DNA of 64,000 nt, from positions 232,586 to 296,585 of the forward strand of contig PBPT01000016.1 in NCBI GenBank assembly GCA_002724735.1, read 5' to 3'. The stretch's first letter is position 1. Every line of letters starts with the position of its first letter. Under the pieces are notes generated by a model. The model did not search any database and was not told the origin of the DNA. It was given only the letters and a program-made list of their open reading frames with translations. The position numbers and the translations under genes are program-made. This document shows positions 41,988 to 51,000 of the stretch, piece by piece. The DNA is from Fidelibacterota bacterium. Lineage in GTDB: Bacteria > Fidelibacterota > Marinisomatia > Marinisomatales > TCS55.

Positions 41988-43123
41988 TTAATATCCTCTA
42001 TTATTTTTGTTGTAGAATAACCTTCTAACGTAGGAATAATTTTCACTTCTGCTAAGTCATTACCTACAACTGTATCTGTAGTATAATCGCCTCCTTTTAC
42101 AATTATACTTGGCATTATATGTTTTATAAGTTCATAAGGAGTATCATAATCAAAAACATGTACCTCGTCAACCCAAGGTAACATTGCTAATTGTTCAGTG
42201 CGTTTTTTTACATCATTAATAGGGCGATCATTACCCTTTAATCTTTTTACACTATCATCTGAATTAATTGCTACAACAAGACGACTTCCTAGTTTACTAG
42301 CTTCTTGAAGTAAATGCAAATGTCCTTTGTGCAATATATCAAAAACACCGTTAGTAAACACAGTGGTTTCTTCAATATCATCTAATGAAAGCGTGTACGT
42401 TCCTAAGTGCTTAACACTTTCGGTTGCTCCTTTAGATGCAAGTTCTAAGCTATCTTTTATGTTTTTACCTTTTGTAAGACCATATACAAATGCCGCTAAG
42501 AAACAATCTCCTGCTCCAGTAACATCACTAACCTCAACCTGTTCAGGTATAATAAAATGTTGCTCGCCATCAAACTCTGCTCTAATAGCACCAGATGCAT
42601 TTGTAACAATAATATTTCCTTCGTGCTTATCAAACTGAAATTCTTTATATTCTTTTGCATTTGGTTTTACAAGCCATGCATTTTTGTAATGTGTATAATT
42701 ACGTTTTGGATCTACAATAACTTTACAGCCATAACTATTAATATGGTCTATAATTTCATTACAGTGATCTAATACACCTTTGTTATAATCACTTAGTATA
42801 GCATAATCAAATGAAGAAAAATCACTTTTGAGAATATTTTTTAATACAGCTTTTCCGTCTGCTTTTTGATCTTCATCTAGTCTTGTAATGTAGTGTCCAT
42901 CAGCTATAATTCTAGTTTTTACACTTTTTGGTTGTTCATTAGATACTAATGTTACATCTACACCTAAATTTTTTAAATTGCTACTTACAAGACCAGCGCC
43001 ACCTAATGAAGTTTTAACATCTGTAAGATTCACTATTGGCACAGGAGCCTCAGGACTAATACGTGTAGAAGTACCGTAGATGTATTTGTCAGTAATTATA
43101 TCTCCAAGAACTAGAACTTTCAT
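41984..43123 (-). CDS. hldE: Bifunctional heptose-7-phosphate kinase/heptose-1-phosphate adenylyltransferase (HldE)
   Basis: 379 residues, both domains present. The PfkB/ribokinase domain (about 1-245) has GDIITDKYIYG, TSLGGAGLVSSNLKNLG and the catalytic VTGAGDCFLAAFVYG (Asp 206). The nucleotidyltransferase domain (about 253-379) has FTNGVFDILHKGHLHLLQEA (HKGH, equivalent to HxGH) and later VKGGDYTTDTVVG. It is about 100 residues shorter than E. coli HldE (477 aa), mainly through compaction of the kinase domain. It makes heptose-1,7-bisphosphate and, after GmhB, ADP-heptose. It is first in the operon, directly behind a consensus sigma70 promoter. Confident assignment. Confidence 0.92.
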   Translation of the reverse strand: MKVLVLGDIITDKYIYGTSTRISPEAPVPIVNLTDVKTSLGGAGLVSSNLKNLGVDVTLVSNEQPKSVKTRIIADGHYITRLDEDQKADGKAVLKNILKSDFSSFDYAILSDYNKGVLDHCNEIIDHINSYGCKVIVDPKRNYTHYKNAWLVKPNAKEYKEFQFDKHEGNIIVTNASGAIRAEFDGEQHFIIPEQVEVSDVTGAGDCFLAAFVYGLTKGKNIKDSLELASKGATESVKHLGTYTLSLDDIEETTVFTNGVFDILHKGHLHLLQEASKLGSRLVVAINSDDSVKRLKGNDRPINDVKKRTEQLAMLPWVDEVHVFDYDTPYELIKHIMPSIIVKGGDYTTDTVVGNDLAEVKIIPTLEGYSTTKIIEDIK

Positions 43124-43129
43124 ATAACT

Positions 43130-43158
43130 ATTATACTATTATTTGCCTTATTTGTCAA
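43130..43158 (-). promoter_or_regulatory. Consensus sigma70 promoter of the heptose operon
   Basis: On the minus strand TTGACA (43153-43158), a 17-nt spacer, TATAAT (43130-43135): a perfect match to the bacterial consensus. The -10 lies 6 nt before the hldE ATG, so the transcript is close to leaderless, unless part of it is read from upstream. The promoter overlaps the 3' end of the Nudix gene. Confidence 0.85.
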
Positions 43159-43588
43159 GTAAATTAATAGTTTGAAAAACAGTTTCAAGTTTTGTAAGAT
43201 TAATTTTACTTTGTAGTGTGTTACGTAGTCCATGATGTAAGGGTTTTGGCCATTTAGTAAAACTACACCAAGCAAAACCGTCATGTTCTTTGTTAAGTTG
43301 CGGAATAAATTCTTCTTCTACAATACAAAGATAAGTGTGGAATAAGAATTTTTTATCATTACTTAAAAAACTTTCAAGTGGCAACGTTTTCTTTAGAGGA
43401 GGAAGTTCACCAATTTCTTCAATTATTTCTCTTTTGAGACCTTCCCATGGAGTTTCTTTTGCTTCATTTGTGCCACCTACTAACCCCCAAACATCAGATT
43501 TTTTACCATTACTACGATGTAAAAATAAAAAGCGATTCGTGTTTAGAGTATAGAATAAAGCTCCACTACATATAATACTTGCACTCAT
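43148..43588 (-). CDS. Nudix hydrolase
   Basis: The Nudix box is intact: G-x5-E-x7-R-E-x-x-E-E-x-G in GGTNEAKETPWEGLKREIIE followed by EIGEL. It hydrolyses a nucleoside diphosphate linked to another group; ADP-sugars, NADH or oxidised dNTPs are typical. The track start at 43660 would overlap the preceding gp15 gene by 64 nt. I prefer the internal Met at 43588 (MSASIICSGALFYT), which starts 8 nt after gp15 ends and at the beginning of the first conserved strand, giving 146 residues. It lies between gp15 and the heptose operon; cleavage of an ADP-sugar is an attractive but unproven link. Confidence 0.85.
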   Translation of the reverse strand: MSASIICSGALFYTLNTNRFLFLHRSNGKKSDVWGLVGGTNEAKETPWEGLKREIIEEIGELPPLKKTLPLESFLSNDKKFLFHTYLCIVEEEFIPQLNKEHDGFAWCSFTKWPKPLHHGLRNTLQSKINLTKLETVFQTINLLDK

Positions 43589-43596
43589 ACAAGTAA

Positions 43597-45021
43597 TTAT
43601 CCGCTGAGTTCGATCCTCCAGGTCCCTACTGGATAGTCTCCGTCTATGCTTAATAACCATTCTTGGTTTTTAAATCTGTATTGGGTTTGTGTATGTAGGT
43701 TAGTTATATATGTGGTTGTTGTAGTTGCCGATGCATCAAATATAATATTCCATTTGGAGCCGTCCCATTCAATAATATCATTTATCTTTGCAACAAATCC
43801 GGTACCATCTGCATTAGCCCAAGCATTTGGAACATTAGTTGCATCTGCATCACCTACATTATCTAATAGTAACAATCTAAGTCCTGAAACTTTAATAGGA
43901 GTAGGATCATAATTTGTAGGATCAATAACATAATCTACTGATGTTCTAGAGCCCGAACTACTTGTAATAATAGTATCTGCAGGGAAACTATCGGTATCAA
44001 AATCAATAGCAATCATTCCCTCATCAAGAGGATTAATAGCAAAAGTACCTGTAGCAGTCATAGAATTATCATCATTTGTTAAGAATATTCTGCTTACTCC
44101 TGCGGCATAAACACCAGGTAGTGCAGTGAATATTTCTCTCCAGTTTTTAACACCGACCATACCGTTAGCAACTAGCTGTGCATTTCCTTGACTTACATAT
44201 ACTGTCCATTGGGCAAAGTTAACATTAGCTGAATGTCCACCAGCTGTTGAACCAACCCTTGAACCTCTAGAGTCAGTTGATTTACCTGGCAATGATGTAT
44301 CGTCATATGCATTTAATTGAGGTTGAGATATGCCATCTTCGATTGTTCCGTTTGTCTCATCGAACATACTTGTAATAATATTTGTAATGACGCCCATCTT
44401 ACGTACTTTAGTAGGCGGACTTATATACACAGGAATACTAAAACTAAGTGTAGCAATATCTATCTCTGTGTCTACGCCAACTGGCACACTTCTACTACTC
44501 CATTGAACATTTTCTAAATGTACAACTGTAATACTTGTCCAGTCAATAAAATTATCTGTTGTTTGCATTTCTAAACTAGGATTAAACAATACTAAAATTT
44601 GTTCAAGTAATTGTAATTTTTGATCAGTGTTACTTGCCCATATGTCTGCATTACACCTCATTAAGTAAGGAGTAGGAATAAGTCTTTCCACTGTATATGC
44701 TTTGCCTTCTGTGTTGACATATTCTTTTGCAGTTTCATCATATGCTCGTTCACGTATATTAGTTTTTCTAGTGTAAGTTGAATCTGTTAACCTATCTTTA
44801 TCTAGTTCTAATCCTGTTATATAAACACTTATTCGCGGAGCACTAGGTAGTTTATTTTCACTATTTTCTCTTATAATATTTGCAACTTGCCTAGTAAGGT
44901 CACCATACATTACAGGTACTTCTTTAGTTTGCCCGTCTCCGTCTATAACAGGAAAATTACTTAGAATACGCATCATTTGTGTTGTATAGCGTCTAATCTG
45001 TCCGTCATAAAAATGTTGCAT
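43597..45021 (-). CDS. 15: Tail sheath stabiliser/completion protein gp15
   Basis: 474 residues. The N-terminus QHFYDGQIRRYTTQMMRILSN corresponds to T4 gp15 (YFYNSSFRRYATLMGDLFSN), as does the segment LLEQILVLFNPSLEMQ (T4 IVEQILPYFQPHF) and the later SFSIPVYISPPT. gp15 caps the tail tube and sheath and joins them to the neck. It is longer than T4 gp15 (272 aa) because of an added C-terminal beta-rich region from about residue 280 (SRIFLTNDDNSMTATGTFAI; WDGSKWNIIFDAS). Its start overlaps the gp14 stop by one base. In most relatives 13-14-15 run on one strand; here 14-15 are inverted relative to 13. Confidence 0.9.
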   Translation of the reverse strand: MQHFYDGQIRRYTTQMMRILSNFPVIDGDGQTKEVPVMYGDLTRQVANIIRENSENKLPSAPRISVYITGLELDKDRLTDSTYTRKTNIRERAYDETAKEYVNTEGKAYTVERLIPTPYLMRCNADIWASNTDQKLQLLEQILVLFNPSLEMQTTDNFIDWTSITVVHLENVQWSSRSVPVGVDTEIDIATLSFSIPVYISPPTKVRKMGVITNIITSMFDETNGTIEDGISQPQLNAYDDTSLPGKSTDSRGSRVGSTAGGHSANVNFAQWTVYVSQGNAQLVANGMVGVKNWREIFTALPGVYAAGVSRIFLTNDDNSMTATGTFAINPLDEGMIAIDFDTDSFPADTIITSSSGSRTSVDYVIDPTNYDPTPIKVSGLRLLLLDNVGDADATNVPNAWANADGTGFVAKINDIIEWDGSKWNIIFDASATTTTTYITNLHTQTQYRFKNQEWLLSIDGDYPVGTWRIELSG

Positions 45022-46181
45022 TAGTTATCCTTTTTTGGACGAAGTGCTTTAGATAAGCTTTGTCTTTCTGGTACAACTTCACCATTAATTGTACTTGACG
45101 CTGTATTATTAATAAAGCTTGCCTTCTGTGTTTGTTTTTCTAATGTGTTACTTAGTGTCATTCTAATATCATCATTTTGTTTAACCCACCTGTTGCCATC
45201 AAACTTAAACATTCTGTTAGGCAAAAAGTCAGTGCGTAGAAAGTAGTCTCCATTCCTATTATCTTTTGGAAATGCTATTCCAAATCCAAAAGGAGCACCG
45301 TTTGGAGCGGCATCACCTGTACCTACTAAGTAACCTGTATATCCTTCTCTGTCTGGTCTATCAGCTATTTCGTCTGCTGTAGTATTGATCATAGAAGCAT
45401 CTAAATCTGTTTCGTCAGCAGTTTGTAGTGCCACTGAACCGTCGTCATTTGTTGCAATAGAGTAAAAATGACTTATGTCGAACCCACTCTTAGGTGCGTC
45501 TTGTTCAGCTTGTGCTACTACTGCTCTATTAATTTGCATTTCTTTCTCATACGTAGAAAGTACATCTCTTAATGTATTGCTTGAGTTTTCGCTTGCAGGT
45601 AAATCTAATATTTCTTTGTATTCTTGAGTATCGTATATCTGCTTTAATTTAAGCCTGTATAAATGAGGATACCATGTTTGACTAAAGCCTTCTGCGGCTC
45701 TGTTTACATCTTCTACAACATAAAATCTCTTTAGGGCTACATCATAATCATTTAAAGCGTATTCGTCTGTTAAGTGTGGTAATTCTATTACATCACCACT
45801 CATAATTTTTCTGCCTAATGTTTTCACAGAACTATTAATATGTATGGTCATAAACAATGTATCATTACTTAAAAATAAACCAAATTGGCTTAGATCAAAA
45901 TCTATATCCTGTACATTGTATACTGCTCGCATTGTATATACGTCTGGATCATATTTTCTATCTCTATTTTCTAAAAATAATAGATCTTGTATATTAGTTT
46001 CTTTTACAGCATCATATCTTGGTTGATCAGACGTTGATTCTGCAGATGATGGGTTCCTAGCACCTAAATACTTGTGAACATTGATATCAGTACCGCCAAC
46101 AGTGAACATTTCCTGAATTTGCTTGTCAAGAAAATGAAAATCGTTACCGCGTTCTGGTTTATATAAAGACAGTCTTGGCAT
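45021..46181 (-). CDS. 14: Neck/head completion protein gp14
   Basis: Start chosen at 46181 (MPRLSLYKPERGNDFHFLDK): the longer ORF from 46334 would run through the promoter and into gp13 on the other strand. 386 residues. The central segment (INSSVKTLGRKIMSGDVIELPH and FYVVEDVNRAAEGFSQTWYPH) parallels T4 gp14 ([31 protein letters not shown]). gp14 with gp13 forms the neck that joins the filled head to the tail. The C-terminal half is longer than in T4 (256 aa). It is expressed from the minus-strand half of the palindromic late promoter, whose box ends only 5 nt from the ATG. Confidence 0.85.
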   Translation of the reverse strand: MPRLSLYKPERGNDFHFLDKQIQEMFTVGGTDINVHKYLGARNPSSAESTSDQPRYDAVKETNIQDLLFLENRDRKYDPDVYTMRAVYNVQDIDFDLSQFGLFLSNDTLFMTIHINSSVKTLGRKIMSGDVIELPHLTDEYALNDYDVALKRFYVVEDVNRAAEGFSQTWYPHLYRLKLKQIYDTQEYKEILDLPASENSSNTLRDVLSTYEKEMQINRAVVAQAEQDAPKSGFDISHFYSIATNDDGSVALQTADETDLDASMINTTADEIADRPDREGYTGYLVGTGDAAPNGAPFGFGIAFPKDNRNGDYFLRTDFLPNRMFKFDGNRWVKQNDDIRMTLSNTLEKQTQKASFINNTASSTINGEVVPERQSLSKALRPKKDN

Positions 46182-46186
46182 ATGTA

Positions 46187-46207
46187 TATTTATCGTAACG
46201 ATAAATA
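46187..46207. promoter_or_regulatory. Palindromic divergent late promoter (gp14 / gp13)
   Basis: TATTTATC-gtaac-GATAAATA: an inverted repeat placing one GATAAATA box on each strand, 5 nt apart. The + box drives gp13 (SD GGAGAG, ATG at 46226); the - box drives gp14 (ATG at 46181, 5 nt away). Two late promoters share about 21 bp, so they cannot both be fully occupied at once. Confidence 0.75.
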
Positions 46208-46225
46208 CTATATGGAGAGTAGAGA

Positions 46226-46984
46226 ATGTCTGAGCTAGCAACAATGAAACAAGAGGTATATGACTACGTAAATGCGTCCTTAGGTGGTGGCATGATTGAT
46301 GTAGAATTAGACCCTGTTCATTACGAAACCGCACTTAGCAAAGCTTTAAGTAAATTTAGACAAAGATCAGATAATAGTGTTGAAGAATCATACTTGTTTT
46401 TGACTACAGTAGTAGATCAAAACGAATATATACTACCTGATGAAGTAATTGAAATAAGAAAGCTATTTAGAAGGTCAATAGGTTCTAGGACTGGAGGTAC
46501 AGACGGAGGCTCGTTGTTTGAACCATTTAACATGGCCTATACAAATACATATTTGCTATCAGGCTCTAAGTTAGGCGGATTAGCAACATATGATTTATTT
46601 GCACAACATCAAGAGCTAGTAGGACGTATGTTTGGTAGTTTTATTGAATTTAAATGGAATACAACTACTAAGAAACTTACGTTGCTACAACGTCCACGTG
46701 CAGAAGAAGATCTATTGCTTTATGCATATAACTACAGACCAGACACACAATTACTATCAGACTATCTTGCAAAGCAATGGATTAAAGACTACACTTTAGC
46801 ATCATGTAAGTACATGTTAGGAGAAGCAAGGAGTAAATTTGCTACTATAGCTGGTCCTGGGGGCGGAAGTACTTTGAACGGTGATGCACTTAAATCAGAA
46901 GCACAAGCTGAAATGGAAAAGTTAGAGCAAGAAGTAAGCACCGCAGTAGCAGGCGGACAAGGCTATGGCTTTTTAATCGGCTAA
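46226..46984 (+). CDS. 13: Neck/head completion protein gp13
   Basis: 252 residues. Conserved gp13 signatures: MKQEVYDYVNASLGGGMIDV, ALSKALSKFRQRSDNSVEES, DQNEYILPDEVIEIRKLFRR and a middle segment EFKWNTTTKKLTLLQRPR followed by LLLYAYNYRP. gp13 joins the portal and, with gp14, completes the head. It has its own late box and leader SD GGAGAG. The downstream gene has a separate early promoter, so gp13 ends the late unit. Family assignment is secure. Confidence 0.92.
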   Translation: MSELATMKQEVYDYVNASLGGGMIDVELDPVHYETALSKALSKFRQRSDNSVEESYLFLTTVVDQNEYILPDEVIEIRKLFRRSIGSRTGGTDGGSLFEPFNMAYTNTYLLSGSKLGGLATYDLFAQHQELVGRMFGSFIEFKWNTTTKKLTLLQRPRAEEDLLLYAYNYRPDTQLLSDYLAKQWIKDYTLASCKYMLGEARSKFATIAGPGGGSTLNGDALKSEAQAEMEKLEQEVSTAVAGGQGYGFLIG

Positions 46985-46991
46985 AAACCAC

Positions 46992-47020
46992 TTGACAACA
47001 AGCTAAAATTATCATATAAT
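46992..47020 (+). promoter_or_regulatory. Consensus sigma70 promoter before the dNMP kinase
   Basis: TTGACA (46992-46997), 17-nt spacer, TATAAT (47015-47020): perfect consensus, 28 nt before the ATG, with the SD TTAGGAG between. Marks gp1 as an early gene placed among late genes. Confidence 0.88.
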
Positions 47021-47047
47021 AACTACTATAAACTTAGGAGACATTTT

Positions 47048-47698
47048 ATGATTATTGGTATCTGTGGACTTATTGGTTCCGGTAAAGGTACAGTAAGTGA
47101 CTATCTTGTAGACGAGTACGGTTTTGAAAAAATATCATTTGCAGATAAACTAAAAGATGCAGTAGCTGAACTATTCAGTTGGGATAGGGATATGCTAGAA
47201 GGTGATAGTCATATATCTAGGCAATGGAGAGAACAAGTTGACCAGTTTTGGACACAGGAAACAGGCCGTGAAATTACACCTAGGTTAGTTTTACAAGAGT
47301 TTGGCACTGATTGTATGCGTAATGGCTTTTACGATGGTATATGGGTAAGCATGGTAAAACAAAAAATAATTAACAATCCTACTAAAGAATTTGTTATTCC
47401 TGATGTGAGATTTCGAAATGAACAAAATGTTATTAGAGATCTTGGCGGAGAAATTTGGCAAGTAAAACGTGGTACAGATCCTGAATGGTTTGGTCAAGCA
47501 ATATTAGATAACCAAACAGGAAGTGATTTAATGTCTGCATATGATATACATGCTAGTGAATATAAATGGATTGATACTAATAACCATTTTGATGCAATTT
47601 TGTATAATGATGGGACTATACAAGATCTTAAAAGTCAGGTCGAAGGTCACCTTGTTTCCAGCGAACCCCTTGCTTCTGTACAATACGCTGGCAGTTAG
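47048..47698 (+). CDS. 1: Deoxynucleoside monophosphate kinase (T4 gp1-like)
   Basis: 216 residues. P-loop GICGLIGSGKGTVSDYLVDE (7-15 G-x-x-G-S-G-K-G-T), then FEKISFADKLKDAVAELFSW and RLVLQEFGTDCMRNGFYDGI, VIPDVRFRNEQNVIRDLGGE, all typical of the T4 gp1 / AAA-33-like dNMP kinases that phosphorylate dGMP, dTMP and hydroxymethyl-dCMP for phage DNA synthesis. T4 gp1 is 241 aa. It stands behind a consensus early promoter. Its 3' end overlaps the convergent HNH-like gene by about 70 nt. Confidence 0.9.
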   Translation: MIIGICGLIGSGKGTVSDYLVDEYGFEKISFADKLKDAVAELFSWDRDMLEGDSHISRQWREQVDQFWTQETGREITPRLVLQEFGTDCMRNGFYDGIWVSMVKQKIINNPTKEFVIPDVRFRNEQNVIRDLGGEIWQVKRGTDPEWFGQAILDNQTGSDLMSAYDIHASEYKWIDTNNHFDAILYNDGTIQDLKSQVEGHLVSSEPLASVQYAGS

Positions 47699-47963
47699 CA
47701 CAAATTGTTTTTAAATTTGTAGGTCTACAATTATTTAAATCCCCGTCTATGTGGAAAACATTAAATACTTCTGAGTGTTTGCTTTTATAGTTACATTTTT
47801 CACAAACTTCTTTTTTTTCATAACCATATTGTTGCCACTTAGGCACTCCATGATTAAGACCATTGCGTAAACATTTTTCGCACAGCTTTCTATAGTAGGG
47901 TTTACCATCTTTATAATAGTTTATGGCCGCAGGCCGTTGCTTACATTTGCATAAAGGACGCAT
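47628..47963 (-). CDS. Small HNH-like, Cys-rich zinc protein
   Basis: 111 residues with Cys pairs C-K-C near 5-7, CEKC near 28, CEKC near 54 and CANC near 88. The core FHIDGDLNNCRPTNLKTICANC reads as an HNH/recombination-endonuclease-VII-like nuclease fold (H-x-D-x-D-x-x-N...NL-x-x-x-C-x-x-C), the pattern of small phage homing or nicking nucleases. It lies convergent to gp1, ends overlapping by about 70 nt, and has a late box 4 nt ahead of its ATG. It could be a selfish endonuclease or part of packaging or DNA processing. Nuclease activity is inferred from the pattern. Confidence 0.75.
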   Translation of the reverse strand: MRPLCKCKQRPAAINYYKDGKPYYRKLCEKCLRNGLNHGVPKWQQYGYEKKEVCEKCNYKSKHSEVFNVFHIDGDLNNCRPTNLKTICANCQRIVQKQGVRWKQGDLRPDF

Positions 47964-47967
47964 ACTG

Positions 47968-47975
47968 TATTTAGC
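47968..47975 (-). promoter_or_regulatory. Late box GCTAAATA on the minus strand
   Basis: Minus-strand GCTAAATACAGT immediately before the ATG of the HNH-like gene (4 nt from the box to ATG). The predicted transcript would start at or inside the coding sequence, so either a leaderless message or an incidental match. Confidence 0.4.
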
Positions 47976-48030
47976 TCACCTTTTTGGTCCCTTTTTTATG
48001 CTAATATATAGGGTGAAATTAATCTATAGA

Positions 48031-48038
48031 CATAAATA
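48031..48038 (+). promoter_or_regulatory. Late promoter box CATAAATA
   Basis: CATAAATACAG lies 35 nt before the gp18 ATG, with the SD CAGGAG between, giving a normal late leader for this abundant sheath protein. Confidence 0.7.
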
Positions 48039-48073
48039 CAGTTAGTAAAACGATATCCAACAGGAGAACTAAA

Positions 48074-51000
48074 ATGGCATTAACTTCACCAGGCGTAGAA
48101 GTCAAAGTAATTGACGAATCATTCTACACCCCAGCGGCGGCTGGTACGGTACCAATGATTTTTGTCGCTACTGCTTCTAACAAGACAAGCAGTTCAGGCG
48201 CAGGAACGGCAGCGGGAACACTAAAAGCAAACGCTGGTAAGCCTTATTTGATCACCAGCCAAAGAGAGCTTGGTGAAACATTCGGCGATCCAAAATTTTA
48301 TTCAGACTCAAACGGCAATATGATACATGGCGGAGAGTTAAACGAGTATGGACTACAAACAGCATACTCTTTACTAGGCGTAACAAACAGAGCATATGTT
48401 GTTAGAGCAGACCTAGATTTAGGCAAACTACAAGCAAGTGCAACAGCACCAGGCGGTGAGCCAGCAGATGGCGCACATTGGTTTGATACACTTAATAGCT
48501 TGTTTGGTATTTTAGAATGGAATGCGGCGGCAATCACTACAACAGGCGGCCAAAGCTTTTCTTCACAAACACCAAAAGTAATTACTAAGTTAACAGACTT
48601 AGTTGGCAACATAGCATCTGGCATACCAAAAGCTTCTGTAGGAGCAATTGGTGATTATGCAGTTGTTGCAACAACTACAACTAACAAATTTTATTTTAAG
48701 TCAAAAGGAAATTCTGGAGCAGGTGTAGCGGCAGGAGCATGGGTTGAAGTTGGATCGACCAACTGGTCAGCTAGCCATCCAGTAGTGACAGGCACAGCTT
48801 CTAATCCTACATTAAGTAACGGAAATACAGTGGTAATTAATGCTACTACTGTTACATTAGCTGGTACTACAGTTACAGCTTTGGCTTCAGATATTAATAC
48901 TGCATCTATTGCAGGAATTACAGCGGCGGCAGTAGACGGAGCACTAGAAATTTATTCAACTGGTGCAGATGTTGTTATTGCTAACGGTACAGGAACTATA
49001 CTTACAGATACTGGTGTATCTGCGGCAACTTATGAAGCACCTAAGCTTACTATTGCACCGCATACAAGTGTACCTCAGTATAAGTCAGGTGATTCAGAAC
49101 CTGCACCAACAGGAAGCCTTTGGATTAAAACAACTACTCCAAACGGTGGCGCAAATTACAAAGTAAAGAAGTATGCCACTTCTACGCAACTTTGGTCAAC
49201 AATTACAGCACCAATTTATGATACAAACCATGCCGCACTATTTGCACTTGATAAATCAGGTGGCGGAGCAGGTATCGCATTAGGTGATTTGTATGTTAAT
49301 ACAAATGTTGAAGAAGTAAGCCCGATTATTGCTAATAGCAAAATTTTCCAAAGAGCGGCTACTGGAGCAACTAAAATTACTTCTAGTGCAGTAACCACAC
49401 AATTAAGTAGTCAAGCATATGCATTTAATATGCAAGAGTCAAAAGCAAATCAACAAGCTTTAGACGCTATGAAAACTATTAGTGTTACTGCTACAGGCGC
49501 ATCAAGTGATGCAGATGTAATTGCGGGAGCAATTAATGCCGCAGGTTTCCAAAACATTACAGCAATAGTTGACTCAAGTAACAAAATACAAATTTCCCAC
49601 AAACTAGGTGGCGAAATTAGAATCAAAGACACAGATGGTGGATTAGCACTAATTGGCTTTGCTGTTTATAATTTTGCAAACGGTACTGGTACAGCTAATT
49701 TATATACTGCACCAACAGGCGATACTGCAAGTGATTGGGTAGCTTCAAACTGGAAAGAATTAACTTACACAGCTTCAAGCACTGCACCAACTAGCTTAAC
49801 TGAAAATGGTACATTATGGTATAGTTCAGTTGTAGACGAAGTAGACCTTATGATTCATAACGGAACTACATGGGTTGGTTATCATAATTACAGTGGAGCA
49901 TATGCAAACTGTGATCCAGCAGGTCCGATTGTAGCGGCAAAAGAGCCTACTACACAATCAGACTTAACAGCTTTAGTTGATGGAGATATTTGGATTAGCA
50001 CAGCTAGTGTTGAAGATTATCCAGGAATTTACAGATGGAACGGTACTACTTCTAAATGGGTACTGTTAGATAAAGCAGATCAAACTACAGAAAATGGTGT
50101 ACTTTTTGCAGATGCAAGATTTGGTGCAACAGGGGGAACAACTAGTAATGCTCCTTCAAGCACAATAGCTGAACTGCTTACTAGTGATTTCTTAGATCCA
50201 GATGCACCTGATCCAGCATTATATCCACAAGGTATGATTCTTTGGAATCTACGTAGAAGCGGATTTAACGTTAAGAAATTTGTAAGAAATGCAATTGATG
50301 TAACTGCACTTAACACTAGACAAGGTGATGCTTCAATGGCGGCTTACTATCCACATCGTTGGGTAACTGATTCAGGAAATGCTGAAGATGGTTCAGGAAC
50401 ATTTGGGCGTCATGCACAACGTAAATCTGTAGTACAGGCTTTACAAGCAATGGTCAATAGCAACACTGACATACGTGACGAAGAATCACGTCAGTTTAAC
50501 TTGCTAGCTTGCCCAGGTTATCCAGAACTAATTGGTGAAATGATTACTTTAAATACTGACAGACGCTTAACAGCATTTGTTGTAGGCGACACACCATTTA
50601 GATTAACACCAGATGCAACATCGCTTAATGAGTGGGCAACTAATGTTAGAACTGCACTAGAAGATAATGACAACGGAGCAGTAAGCTTTGATGAGTATCT
50701 TGGAATGTACTATCCAGCAGGATTTACAAGCGATAATGCAGGCAACAACATTGTTGTTCCAGCAAGTCATATGGCACTACGTACAATAGTACTAAACGAC
50801 CAAGTGGCGTTCCCCTGGTTTGCACCAGCTGGAACAAGACGTGGTGGAGTATCGAACGCAACTTCAAGTGGTTTTATTACTAGCGAAGGCGAATTTAAAG
50901 CAGTTGCATTAAACACAGGACAGCGTGATACATTGTACTCAAATAAGATTAATCCAATTACGTTTATGAGCGGAGCAGGATTAGTTGTATTTGGTCAAAA

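Noticed and set aside
43589-43660. N-terminal extension of the Nudix ORF
   Set aside because: It overlaps the gp15 C-terminus by 64 nt and has a basic, non-conserved sequence; the Met at 43588 fits the domain start.
46182-46334. Longer N-terminus of gp14 (ORF from 46334)
   Set aside because: It would read through the divergent late promoter and into gp13; the ATG at 46181 follows the promoter and starts the conserved sequence.
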